A program made the translations under genes and the position numbers. A stretch of 64,000 bases of DNA from an uncultured Tateyamaria sp. (GTDB lineage: Bacteria > Pseudomonadota > Alphaproteobacteria > Rhodobacterales > Rhodobacteraceae). This document shows, piece by piece, positions 27,613 to 36,219 of the stretch (position 1 is its first letter; the number at the start of each line of letters is the position of its first letter). Location of the stretch: contig NZ_CANLAG010000007.1 of the NCBI RefSeq assembly GCF_947488715.1, positions 124,001 to 188,000 on the forward strand, read 5' to 3'. The notes beneath the pieces were generated by a model. That model did not search any database. It saw only the letters and a list, made by a program, of their open reading frames with translations, and was not told the origin of the DNA.

Positions 27613-30495
27613 ATGGCCGAGCAAAAGAATATCGAGGTGCGCGGCGCGCGCGAGCACAACCTCAAGGGCATCGACGTGGACATTCCGCGCGATCAACTGG
27701 TGGTGATCACTGGGCTTTCGGGGTCGGGCAAGTCCTCGCTCGCCTTCGACACGATCTATGCCGAGGGGCAGCGCCGCTATGTGGAATCGCTGTCCGCCTA
27801 TGCGCGGCAGTTCCTCGACATGATGCAGAAACCGGATGTGGATCATATTTCCGGCCTCAGCCCCGCGATTTCCATCGAGCAAAAGACGACGTCGAAAAAC
27901 CCACGCTCGACCGTCGGGACCGTGACCGAAATCTACGACTACATGCGCCTGCTCTTTGCGCGTGTCGGCACGCCGTATTCACCCGCCACCGGCAAGCCCA
28001 TTGAGGCGCAGCAAGTGCAGGACATGGTCGACCGCGTCATGACGATGGAAGAGGGGACGCGCGCTTATTTGCTGGCCCCCATCATCCGCGACCGAAAGGG
28101 CGAGTACCGCAAGGAGTTCCTCGAACTGCGCAAGCAGGGGTTCCAACGGGTGAAGGTTGACGGGTCGTTCTACGAGCTGGACGAGCCGCCGACGCTGGAC
28201 AAGAAATTCCGCCATGACATCGACGTCGTGGTGGACCGGATCGTCGTGCGAGAAGGGCTGGAGACGCGGCTGGCCGACAGCTTGCGCACCGCGCTGGATC
28301 TGGCCGACGGCATTGCCATCCTCGAGACTGCGCCAAGCGAAGGTGACCCGGTACGCACGACGTTCTCCGAGAAATTCGCCTGTCCTGTCAGTGGCTTCAC
28401 CATCCCCGAGATTGAGCCGCGCCTGTTTTCGTTCAACGCGCCTTTTGGGGCCTGTCCAACCTGTGACGGGCTGGGGCAAGAGCTGTTCTTTGACGAACGG
28501 CTCGTGGTGCCAGACCAGACGCTCAAGGTCTATGACGGCGCGCTGGCCCCATGGCGCAAGGGTAAGAGCCCGTATTTCCTGCAGACCATCGAGGCGATTG
28601 CCAAACATTACGAATTCGATCCGCAGACCAAGTGGAAAGACCTGCCCAAGCATGTGCAGCAGGTATTCCTGTACGGGTCGCACGATGAGGAAATCCCGTT
28701 CCGCTATGATGAGGGCGGGCGCGTTTATCAGGTGACGCGCGTGTTCGAGGGGGTGATCCCCAACATGGAACGTCGGTACCGTGAGACGGATTCGAACTGG
28801 GTCCGCGAGGAATTTGAGCGTTACCAGAACAACCGCCCCTGCGGCGACTGCGGCGGTTTCCGCCTACGGCCAGAGGCGCTGGCGGTCAAGATTGGCCCCG
28901 CCGATGATCCCGAGCATCTTTTGCACGTGGGACATGTGGTCGAGATGTCGATTCGCGAGGCATTTGCCTGGTGTCAGACCGTTCCGGATCACCTGACCGC
29001 ACAAAACAACGAGATTGCGCGCGCGATCCTGAAAGAGATTCGCGAGCGTCTAGGGTTCTTGAATAACGTGGGTCTTGAGTATCTTACGATGTCTCGTTCA
29101 AGTGGCACGTTAAGTGGTGGCGAGAGCCAACGCATCCGACTGGCCTCGCAAATCGGCTCTGGTCTGACCGGGGTTCTATACGTGCTGGACGAGCCGTCCA
29201 TCGGCCTGCACCAGCGCGACAATGACCGCCTGCTTGGCACGCTCAAAAATCTGCGTGACCAGGGCAACACCGTCATCGTGGTTGAACATGACGAAGAGGC
29301 GATCCGCGAAGCTGATTATGTGTTCGACATTGGACCGGGCGCGGGTGTGCATGGCGGTGAAGTTGTGGCGCATGGCACGCCGGATGTTTTGGCGGCCAGT
29401 GGCTCGATCACCGGTGACTACCTGTCAGGCAAACGCGAGATCGCAGTGCCGACCGAGCGCCGGAAAGGCAAAAAGGGCAAGAAAAAGCTGACGGTGGTCA
29501 AGGCCACCGGCAACAACTTGCAAAACGTGACCGTCGATTTCCCGCTGGGCAAGTTTGTCTGCGTCACCGGCGTGTCGGGCGGCGGCAAGTCCACGCTGAC
29601 AATCGAAACGCTGTTCAAAACCGCGTCCATGGCGCTGAACGGCGCGCGCCAGACGCCCGCGCCCTGCGAGACGATCAAAGGCCTCGAACATCTGGACAAG
29701 GTGATCGACATCGACCAGCGGCCCATTGGGCGGACGCCGCGGTCGAACCCTGCGACCTATACCGGGGCCTTCACCCCGATCCGCGACTGGTTTGCCGGTC
29801 TGCCCGAGGCCAAGGCGCGCGGCTACAAGCCGGGGCGGTTCAGCTTCAACGTCAAGGGGGGGCGCTGCGAGGCTTGTCAGGGCGACGGTGTTATCAAGAT
29901 CGAGATGCACTTCCTCCCCGACGTTTATGTAGAATGCGAGACCTGCAAGGGTGCGCGCTACAATCGCGAAACGCTTGAGATCAAATTCAAGGGCAAGTCC
30001 ATTGCCGACGTCCTGGATATGACGGTGGAAGATGCCCAAGGGTTCTTTCAGGCGGTGCCCAGCATTCGCGAAAAGATGGACGCGCTGATGCGTGTTGGTC
30101 TGGGATACATCAAGGTGGGCCAGCAGGCGACAACCCTGTCAGGCGGCGAGGCGCAACGGGTGAAACTGTCGAAAGAGCTCAGCAAACGCTCCACTGGGCG
30201 GACGCTTTATATCCTAGATGAGCCGACAACAGGTCTGCATTTTGAGGATGTGCGTAAGTTGTTGGAAGTGCTGCATGAATTGGTCGATCAGGGCAATTCG
30301 GTTGTGGTGATCGAACACAATCTGGACGTGGTGAAAACCGCCGATCACATCATCGACATCGGCCCCGAGGGCGGCGATGGCGGCGGCAAGGTCGTGGCCA
30401 CCGGCACACCGGAACAGGTGGCTGAGATTGCAGAAAGCCATACCGGCCACTACCTCAAACCGATGTTGCAAGCGCGCAAGGTGGCGGCGGAATAA
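27613..30495 (+). CDS. uvrA: Excinuclease ABC subunit A
   Basis: Damage-recognition ATPase of nucleotide excision repair, 960 residues from the ATG at 27613, which has a GGGGGG ribosome site; an ATG 30 bases upstream is less likely. Two ABC modules are visible: Walker [10 protein letters not shown] (34-42) and GVSGGGKST, signature loops LSGGESQR and LSGGEAQR, and zinc-binding CxxC pairs ([29 protein letters not shown]). The LexA box upstream explains regulation. It ends directly against the convergent Hint-domain gene. Confidence 0.97.
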   Translation: MAEQKNIEVRGAREHNLKGIDVDIPRDQLVVITGLSGSGKSSLAFDTIYAEGQRRYVESLSAYARQFLDMMQKPDVDHISGLSPAISIEQKTTSKNPRSTVGTVTEIYDYMRLLFARVGTPYSPATGKPIEAQQVQDMVDRVMTMEEGTRAYLLAPIIRDRKGEYRKEFLELRKQGFQRVKVDGSFYELDEPPTLDKKFRHDIDVVVDRIVVREGLETRLADSLRTALDLADGIAILETAPSEGDPVRTTFSEKFACPVSGFTIPEIEPRLFSFNAPFGACPTCDGLGQELFFDERLVVPDQTLKVYDGALAPWRKGKSPYFLQTIEAIAKHYEFDPQTKWKDLPKHVQQVFLYGSHDEEIPFRYDEGGRVYQVTRVFEGVIPNMERRYRETDSNWVREEFERYQNNRPCGDCGGFRLRPEALAVKIGPADDPEHLLHVGHVVEMSIREAFAWCQTVPDHLTAQNNEIARAILKEIRERLGFLNNVGLEYLTMSRSSGTLSGGESQRIRLASQIGSGLTGVLYVLDEPSIGLHQRDNDRLLGTLKNLRDQGNTVIVVEHDEEAIREADYVFDIGPGAGVHGGEVVAHGTPDVLAASGSITGDYLSGKREIAVPTERRKGKKGKKKLTVVKATGNNLQNVTVDFPLGKFVCVTGVSGGGKSTLTIETLFKTASMALNGARQTPAPCETIKGLEHLDKVIDIDQRPIGRTPRSNPATYTGAFTPIRDWFAGLPEAKARGYKPGRFSFNVKGGRCEACQGDGVIKIEMHFLPDVYVECETCKGARYNRETLEIKFKGKSIADVLDMTVEDAQGFFQAVPSIREKMDALMRVGLGYIKVGQQATTLSGGEAQRVKLSKELSKRSTGRTLYILDEPTTGLHFEDVRKLLEVLHELVDQGNSVVVIEHNLDVVKTADHIIDIGPEGGDGGGKVVATGTPEQVAEIAESHTGHYLKPMLQARKVAAE

Positions 30496-32064
30496 TCACG
30501 CGGCCATCAGCGCACGCGCCTCAAACCCTTTGATCATCGTGCGCGCCGCTGGTCCATAACCGATGCCTTGGTCGTTGATCTCGGGGAACAATCCGGCGAT
30601 CTCTGCGCGGGTCTCGGGATCAAACCCGCCCATGGTCATCGGACCCGGCAGATAGCTTTCGCAGGCCACGCCATTGGCCTGCACGATCTGATGCCTATCA
30701 AACAACAGGTGCAGGTACGTGACCACATCCCAGCGGTCTTCCATCACCACATCGCGGCCGTTGACCAGCGTCTTTGCCTTGGTCAGCACCTCATCCTCAC
30801 CAAACAGCAATTGCGGTAGATACCCGGTCAAAACCACCTGATGCTGTTGTGACAGCCACAAATCGCGGGTAGCGCCATGGGCGCCGCGGTGCAACCGAAC
30901 GGGGCGGTGCATGCCTTTGGCCGCGACGGCCTTGCGCCCGATCCACCGAACGGGTTGAGGACCATCATCCGCAGTCAGGATCAAGTCACCCGCCCGCAGT
31001 GATTCAACCGGTCGTGGGCCGTCTGGCGTATCGATCAGCGTACCCATCACGAAACAGGGGACTTGTTCGACCTCGACCAGCGCCGTGTCGGTCGCGCCAT
31101 TCTGGTCTTCGACGGTGTAGTTGAAATAGATCGTCTCGGCATCGCTGTCGCCATCGACAGTCAGGGTACCATCCGCGTTCAGCGTGATGACCTGTCCCGT
31201 GCTCAGGGTGACCTGTTGGTTTGCAACGACCGGCGTGCCTTGGATATGGGTGATCGTCAGCGCGCCACCGGTCGAGCTGTCGTTGTTCAGGACGTCGATC
31301 ACCTTGGTGTCGTCATTGCCCAGCACAACCGCGTCATCCTGCGCCACGATGGTCGATTGCACTGATCCACCCGCGATCAGCAGGTTGGTGTCGTACGAGT
31401 TGTCCGCCACGTCCGCTACGCCGATCTTGAGCGTGTTGGGTTGGTTCGGGATCACCGGGGCAACAAACGTCAGGGTGATGGTGAAACCGTCCATTTCGGT
31501 GTTGAACTGGTCCGCGGTGTTGTCCTGATAGAGGTTTTGCGTTGTGTTGCCGTTGATATTGCCGATGGATGCGTTGCCGTCGCCGACGGTCACGGTGGCC
31601 TGCACCCCGTTCACCCAGACACCCACAACATCGTTGAACTGCGAGTTGGCGTATTCCGGGTATTCTTCGGAACTGAGAACAAAGTCGATGGTGATGAAAT
31701 CGCCTTGCGGCGTGAAATTCACCTCGAGGAAAGACGCATCAAAGGTGGAGCCGGGCGCAATGGCTTCGAAATCCGCGTCCCCGTCCACACCTGCGGTGTT
31801 GGTCGACGTGCCTGCCGCCTGGTTGGTGTTTGTGGTGCCATCCGAATTGGTGAAATCGGTGACATACCCGGTGGATAGGATGACGCCTGTATCACCCGGC
31901 GTTGCCTCTGGCGACACGGCATCCCCGTCGGAATACGTGCCTGAGCTGAGCTGATCGCCCGTATAGGTCGCGCTGTTGACCTGCACACCATTGCCGAAAA
32001 TGGTGGTGGCCATGTCTGTTGCGGTGGCTGCCGTGTTGATCGGCAGCTCTGTTGCTGTTGGCAT
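30496..32064 (-). CDS. Choice-of-anchor L / Hint-domain secreted protein
   Basis: A 522-residue protein, probably exported without a Sec peptide. The N-terminal part (about 20-240) matches choice-of-anchor L domains (GVILSTGYVTDF, FVLSSEEYPEYANSQFNDVVGVWVNG). A short cadherin/VCBS-like segment (about 240-335) follows, then a Hint_2-type domain beginning at Cys337 (CFVMGTLIDTPDG...WIGRKAV), the fold of hedgehog/intein autoprocessing domains. I start at 32064, where GGAGG lies 10 bases upstream. The stop touches the uvrA stop with no gap. Function unknown; surface or extracellular role inferred. Confidence 0.82.
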   Translation of the reverse strand: MPTATELPINTAATATDMATTIFGNGVQVNSATYTGDQLSSGTYSDGDAVSPEATPGDTGVILSTGYVTDFTNSDGTTNTNQAAGTSTNTAGVDGDADFEAIAPGSTFDASFLEVNFTPQGDFITIDFVLSSEEYPEYANSQFNDVVGVWVNGVQATVTVGDGNASIGNINGNTTQNLYQDNTADQFNTEMDGFTITLTFVAPVIPNQPNTLKIGVADVADNSYDTNLLIAGGSVQSTIVAQDDAVVLGNDDTKVIDVLNNDSSTGGALTITHIQGTPVVANQQVTLSTGQVITLNADGTLTVDGDSDAETIYFNYTVEDQNGATDTALVEVEQVPCFVMGTLIDTPDGPRPVESLRAGDLILTADDGPQPVRWIGRKAVAAKGMHRPVRLHRGAHGATRDLWLSQQHQVVLTGYLPQLLFGEDEVLTKAKTLVNGRDVVMEDRWDVVTYLHLLFDRHQIVQANGVACESYLPGPMTMGGFDPETRAEIAGLFPEINDQGIGYGPAARTMIKGFEARALMAA

Positions 32065-32214
32065 TGTCTTCTGTCCTCCGCTGCCCGGAATTTGGGTGGG
32101 CAACGGCGCAAAGATGCCGGACGATCAAAGCCAATTTTTGCACTGATCACGACAATTTTAGGACAATTTACTTGGAGTCCCTAGGATTGTGCATGGTTTG
32201 GAAACCAGCGCACG

Positions 32215-32233
32215 ACCCTTTGATAGAAAGGGT
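32215..32233. other. Hairpin in the region upstream of the Hint gene
   Basis: ACCCTTT-GATAG-AAAGGGT with TTTT following on the plus strand. It lies between two minus-strand genes (32065-32293, A+T-rich), so if it terminates it would stop plus-strand transcripts reading in from elsewhere. Confidence 0.4.
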
Positions 32234-32293
32234 TTTGGGAAACGCATCCGTATGGGTTCGCATGCGTGTCCGTTCTGATTTTGCCACAATTGC

Positions 32294-34210
32294 CTAGCTT
32301 GGACGTCGGCGCGTCTCAAACCGGGGCAGCATTGCGCTGAAATCCTTGCCGCGCCCGTCTTCGTCTTCGACAAACTGACGATAGAGGGCGAGGGCGGCTT
32401 GTCCCATAGGGGTGTCCGCGTCTGTGGCTTCGGCGGCCTGCTGGCTCAGGCCCAGATCCTTGAGCATCAGTTCGGCGGCAAATCCCGGCGTATAGCCGTT
32501 GTCCGCCGGACTGGTGGGGCCGACGCCGGGCGCAGGGCAATAGGCGTTCATGGTCCAGCTGTATCCTGACGAGGTGCTGACCACATCGAACATCTTTTGC
32601 CGGTCGAGCCCCAGCTTGTCCGCGAGGGCAAAGGCCTCGCAGGTGGCGATCATGGTCACGCCAAGGATCATGTTGTTGCAGATCTTGGCCGCTTGGCCCG
32701 CGCCCGCATCGCCGCAATGCACGGCCTTTTGGCCCATGATGTCGAACAGCGGTTTGGCGGCCTCGAATGCCGCGGCACTTCCGCCTGCCATGAATGTCAG
32801 CGTTCCGCCTGCCGCGCCGCCAATGCCGCCCGACACCGGCGCGTCGACACAGCCAAGACCCGCCGCATCAGCCTGAGCTGCCACGGCGCGGGCGCTTTCC
32901 ACATCGACAGTCGAACAGTCGATCAACGTCGCACCTGCGGTCATGGCAGGGATCACGGTATCGGCGACGCTGCGCAGGATGTCGCCATTGGGCAGCATCG
33001 TGATCACGATGTCCTGGCCTGCCGCGGCTTCTGCGGCGGTGGCGACCTGTGTCACGCCCTCGGCTGTGGTGCCCGCTACATCAAACCCGGTGACGTTGTG
33101 CCCCGCCTTGGCGAGGTTGGCCGCCATCGGTGCGCCCATATTGCCAAGTCCGATAAACCCGATCTGCATCCCTGATCCTCCCAGTTTCAGTGTCATTTTC
33201 CCAAGCGGCATCAACATCTTGCTGATCGCAGTGGCAGGCACGTCACCTTCGGCAAACTGCCATTTCGGGCTGCGGTCCTTGTCGATGATCGCGGCGCGGA
33301 TCCCTTCGAGGAAATCGCCATGCTCCATCGCACGGGCGGTAAAGCGGTATTCGAGGTCCAACGCCTTTTCCAGCGTTAGGGACGGGCCGCGCAAACGGTG
33401 CAGGGTTTCAATCGCGCAAGCCATGGACAGCGGGCTGTTGCGCCCCATCCGTTTCAGCGTGTCGCGGGCAAAGTCACTGTCGTCGGCGCGCAAGGTCGTT
33501 TGAATGTCCGACAGGGACGCGCCGTGGAAATGCCGGTCAATGTCGGGCATCGCGTCTTGCAAGGGGCCGGGGGCAGGGGCGGTTGCAGCGTCCGTGACAC
33601 AGGCGACATCGCCTGTCTGCTCAAGCGTTTCGATCAGGGCGGGCCAATGTCCTTCGGCGATGTAGTGGTCGGCAAAGCCCGCGAAAATGGCGTCACCTGC
33701 ATTCATACGCGCCGCCGTGGTGCCCAAGTATTCACCCAACCGGCCCGGCGCGAGGGCCAGCATCAGCGACCCGCCCACATCCGGAACCAGACCGATGCCG
33801 CATTCGGGCATGGCAATCTGGCTCGTGTCGCCCACGATCCGGTGCGACCCGTGGCATCCGATGCCCACGCCGCCACCCATTGTGAACCCTTGCAGGAAGC
33901 TGACGACAGGCTTGGGATAGTGAAAGATCTTGTGGTTCAGGCGGTATTCGTCGGCCCAGAATTTTTGGCCGTAGGCATAATCGCCCTTGGTGCCGGTGTC
34001 ATAGAGTTCAGCAATGTCCCCGCCCGAGCAGAAGGCGCGGTCGCCTTCGGCATCCAGAACCACAACTTGCACCGCATCGTCTGTGGCCCATCTGTCCAAT
34101 GCGCCTTCGATGGCGAGACACATCTCGTAGGTCATGGCATTCAGCGCATGTGGCCGTTGCAAGGTGATCCGGCCCGCGCGGCCTGAGACGCGGATAGAGA
34201 TGTCAGTCAT
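32294..34210 (-). CDS. mmsB: 3-hydroxyisobutyryl-CoA hydrolase fused in frame to 3-hydroxyisobutyrate dehydrogenase
   Basis: One uninterrupted 638-codon frame. Residues 1-347 form an ECH_2-type hydrolase (GGDIAELY, GGGVGIGCHGSHRI, MPECGIGLVPDVGGS); residues 348-638 form a complete HIBADH/MmsB dehydrogenase (MQIGFIGLGNMGAPMAANL, DAPVSGGIGGA, GAGQAAKICNNM). These catalyse consecutive steps of valine degradation. In related organisms they are normally two genes. An ATG at 33169 with its own Shine-Dalgarno opens the second part, so a free 291-residue MmsB may also be made. The start overlaps the upstream membrane-protein gene as ATGA. Confidence 0.9.
   Translation of the reverse strand: MTDISIRVSGRAGRITLQRPHALNAMTYEMCLAIEGALDRWATDDAVQVVVLDAEGDRAFCSGGDIAELYDTGTKGDYAYGQKFWADEYRLNHKIFHYPKPVVSFLQGFTMGGGVGIGCHGSHRIVGDTSQIAMPECGIGLVPDVGGSLMLALAPGRLGEYLGTTAARMNAGDAIFAGFADHYIAEGHWPALIETLEQTGDVACVTDAATAPAPGPLQDAMPDIDRHFHGASLSDIQTTLRADDSDFARDTLKRMGRNSPLSMACAIETLHRLRGPSLTLEKALDLEYRFTARAMEHGDFLEGIRAAIIDKDRSPKWQFAEGDVPATAISKMLMPLGKMTLKLGGSGMQIGFIGLGNMGAPMAANLAKAGHNVTGFDVAGTTAEGVTQVATAAEAAAGQDIVITMLPNGDILRSVADTVIPAMTAGATLIDCSTVDVESARAVAAQADAAGLGCVDAPVSGGIGGAAGGTLTFMAGGSAAAFEAAKPLFDIMGQKAVHCGDAGAGQAAKICNNMILGVTMIATCEAFALADKLGLDRQKMFDVVSTSSGYSWTMNAYCPAPGVGPTSPADNGYTPGFAAELMLKDLGLSQQAAEATDADTPMGQAALALYRQFVEDEDGRGKDFSAMLPRFETRRRPS
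33169..33182 (-). promoter_or_regulatory. Internal ribosome binding site and start for MmsB part
   Basis: On the minus strand GGGAGG lies 7 bases before the ATG at 33169, inside the fused frame. The spacing is ideal, suggesting MmsB was, or still is, initiated independently. Confidence 0.65.
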
Positions 34211-34581
34211 ATCAAGTTTTTCCGCCGGCTGCTTCCAAGGAATTCAATTCGTGCGTCAACACCCGAGGAACGCCCGGTGGCCGTCAGTCGGATGATGTAC
34301 AGTAAGCTCACAATCGTGCGTGGGACTGCGACGATAAAGAGCCAACCTATGAACGAAAAAGAGACCAAGAGCTTGGAAATCAATAGGAAGATATCAAGCC
34401 AGCCACCAGATTCAGCCCAGGTCAAAACAGAATGTACATTGAGATAGGCTGCAATTGCGATGGCTGGCCATACTGCGAGTGAACCGATTGGCAGTGCACT
34501 GATGCGGGGCCAATTGCGACCAGTTTCCAAAGCCCAAGCCTCGTGGTTCCATGCCGCATCGTGAATTGATTTGAGCAGCAT
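34207..34581 (-). CDS. Small membrane protein of unknown function in the valine operon
   Basis: A 124-residue protein I do not recognise. Two or three hydrophobic segments are visible (about 32-50 LPIGSLAVWPAIAIAAYLNV, 62-85 LDIFLLISKLLVSFSFIGWL, 86-100 FIVAVPRTIVSLLYIIRL), then a basic C-terminal tail ending SSRRKN. Start 34581 overlaps the acyl-CoA dehydrogenase stop (TGATG), and the stop overlaps the hydrolase start (ATGA), so it is tightly coupled. Its G+C is about 53% by my count over 34261-34560, against about 65-70% in flanking genes, suggesting insertion from elsewhere. Confidence 0.75.
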   Translation of the reverse strand: MLLKSIHDAAWNHEAWALETGRNWPRISALPIGSLAVWPAIAIAAYLNVHSVLTWAESGGWLDIFLLISKLLVSFSFIGWLFIVAVPRTIVSLLYIIRLTATGRSSGVDARIEFLGSSRRKNLI

Positions 34582-35723
34582 CACCGGCTCTTCAACATTT
34601 CTCGCGCCACAATGACCCGCATGATCTCGTTTGTGCCTTCCAAAATCTGGTGCACGCGCAAATCCCGCACCAGTTTCTCGATCCCGTAATCGGCCAAGTA
34701 CCCATAGCCGCCGTGCAGTTGCAGGCACTGGTCTACGACCTTCGATCCGGCTTCGGTCACAAACTTCTTGGCCATGGCGCAGAACTTGGTCGCGTCCGGC
34801 GCGCCGTTGTCCAGCTTCCACGCCGCCTGCCGCAGGAAGGTGCGCGCGGCTTGCAGCTCGATCTCCATATCGGCGAGCCGAAATTGCAGCCCCTGGAACT
34901 GGTCGATGGGCTGGCCGAACGCCTTGCGCTCGCCCATGTAATCCAGTGTCGTGCTCAGTGCGGTCTGTGCGGCACCCAAGGAACAGGCGGCGATGTTCAA
35001 ACGGCCGCCATCCAGCCCCATCATCGCATATTTGAAACCCTGTCCCTCTTCACCCACTAAATTGCCGCTTGGAATGTCGCAATTGTCAAACTGTACTTGC
35101 GCCGTAGGTTGGCTGCGCCAGCCCATCTTGTCTTCCAACCCGCCAAAAGACAGCCCGTCAGTACCGTCTTCGACATAGACGGTCGACACCCCTTTGGCAC
35201 CATCCTCACCGGTGCGGACCATGCAAACATACGCATCGGAATAGCCACCACCCGAGATGAACGCCTTGGTTCCGTTCAGGGTGTAGCCTTCGTTTGTGCG
35301 CTCCGCACGGGTGCGCAGGGCGGCGGCATCGGACCCCGATCCGGGTTCGGTCAAACAATAGCTGAGCACAGTCTCCATACTCAGCACACCGGGCATCACG
35401 CGCGCCTTCAGCGCGTTATCGCCAAAGCTGTCCAGCATCTTGGCACACATATTGTGGATCGACAGGAAGGCCGCCACAGACGGGCAAGCCATCGACAGGG
35501 CTTCGAACACCAGCGTGGCGTCCAGACGCGACAACCCCGATCCACCGGCGTCTTCAGACACATAGAGCGATGCAAACCCCAGCGCGCCGACCTTGGGCCA
35601 CAAATCCTTGGGGATGGTGCCATCGGCCTCCCACTGTCGGGCATAGGGCGCGATGTCTGATTGGCCAAAAGCGTATGCCATATCGAAAATGGCGGTTTGT
35701 TCCTCGGTCAGGGCAAAATCCAT
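34581..35723 (-). CDS. Acyl-CoA dehydrogenase, probable isobutyryl-CoA dehydrogenase
   Basis: FAD flavoenzyme oxidising an acyl-CoA to the 2-enoyl-CoA and passing electrons to ETF. The 380-residue protein has the ACAD signatures YCLTEPGSGSDAAAL and QLHGGYGYLADYGIE, and the catalytic base Glu362 in EGTNEI. Its place between mmsA and the hydroxyisobutyryl-CoA hydrolase points to isobutyryl-CoA as substrate (valine route). A 2-methylbutyryl-CoA preference cannot be excluded. Confidence 0.93.
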   Translation of the reverse strand: MDFALTEEQTAIFDMAYAFGQSDIAPYARQWEADGTIPKDLWPKVGALGFASLYVSEDAGGSGLSRLDATLVFEALSMACPSVAAFLSIHNMCAKMLDSFGDNALKARVMPGVLSMETVLSYCLTEPGSGSDAAALRTRAERTNEGYTLNGTKAFISGGGYSDAYVCMVRTGEDGAKGVSTVYVEDGTDGLSFGGLEDKMGWRSQPTAQVQFDNCDIPSGNLVGEEGQGFKYAMMGLDGGRLNIAACSLGAAQTALSTTLDYMGERKAFGQPIDQFQGLQFRLADMEIELQAARTFLRQAAWKLDNGAPDATKFCAMAKKFVTEAGSKVVDQCLQLHGGYGYLADYGIEKLVRDLRVHQILEGTNEIMRVIVAREMLKSR

Positions 35724-35783
35724 GGTGTTCCCTCCGCATGTTCGTCCGAATTGAACATACGTTAAATTCTGATGTTTGCCAGA

Positions 35784-36218
35784 TTATTGCAAGGCACGTC
35801 CGTCCGCGGGGGTCAGAAGCGCATCGACGGTGGTTTCGGGCTGTCCCAACAGCGCCAGCGCCTCGGATTCCGAATGCTGAACCATAGGAACAACCGCATC
35901 CACATCATCCCAAGACCGGATGAACAGCGCGCTCATTTCCTGGGCGATCGGGGTCGGTGCGATATACACAACCAGCGACTGAATGCCCGCATTCGCAAAT
36001 CTTCCGGCCTTGCTTGCCTGCATCATCATGAACCGGACATAGTCTTTTTCGTAGCCCGTGACCCCACTCAGGTCCACGAGCTGCTTTTGACCGGGCGCAT
36101 AGTGCGGGTGCGCGGTATAGGCTTGGGTCGCGGCCATCGTATCGTCGATGGCCGCCAGGCCTGAATACCGAACGACAACCAGACCGCGATCCGGAAATAT
36201 GCGGAAGATGACTGGCAT
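35784..36218 (-). CDS. Hypothetical protein in the mms operon (SpoIIAA/STAS-like)
   Basis: A 144-residue soluble protein without a known role. The alternating beta/alpha pattern and opening VIFRIFPDRGLVVVRYSG resemble STAS/SpoIIAA-like small domains, but I see no diagnostic motif. It starts 1 base after the mmsA stop and ends 60 bases before the acyl-CoA dehydrogenase, so it is co-transcribed with valine-catabolism genes. Confidence 0.72.
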   Translation of the reverse strand: MPVIFRIFPDRGLVVVRYSGLAAIDDTMAATQAYTAHPHYAPGQKQLVDLSGVTGYEKDYVRFMMMQASKAGRFANAGIQSLVVYIAPTPIAQEMSALFIRSWDDVDAVVPMVQHSESEALALLGQPETTVDALLTPADGRALQ

Positions 36219-36219
36219 A

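Noticed and set aside
35741-35775. ATACGTTAAAT upstream of the acyl-CoA dehydrogenase as part of the pdh/gap operator set
   Set aside because: Only one arm is present and there is no matching inverted partner.
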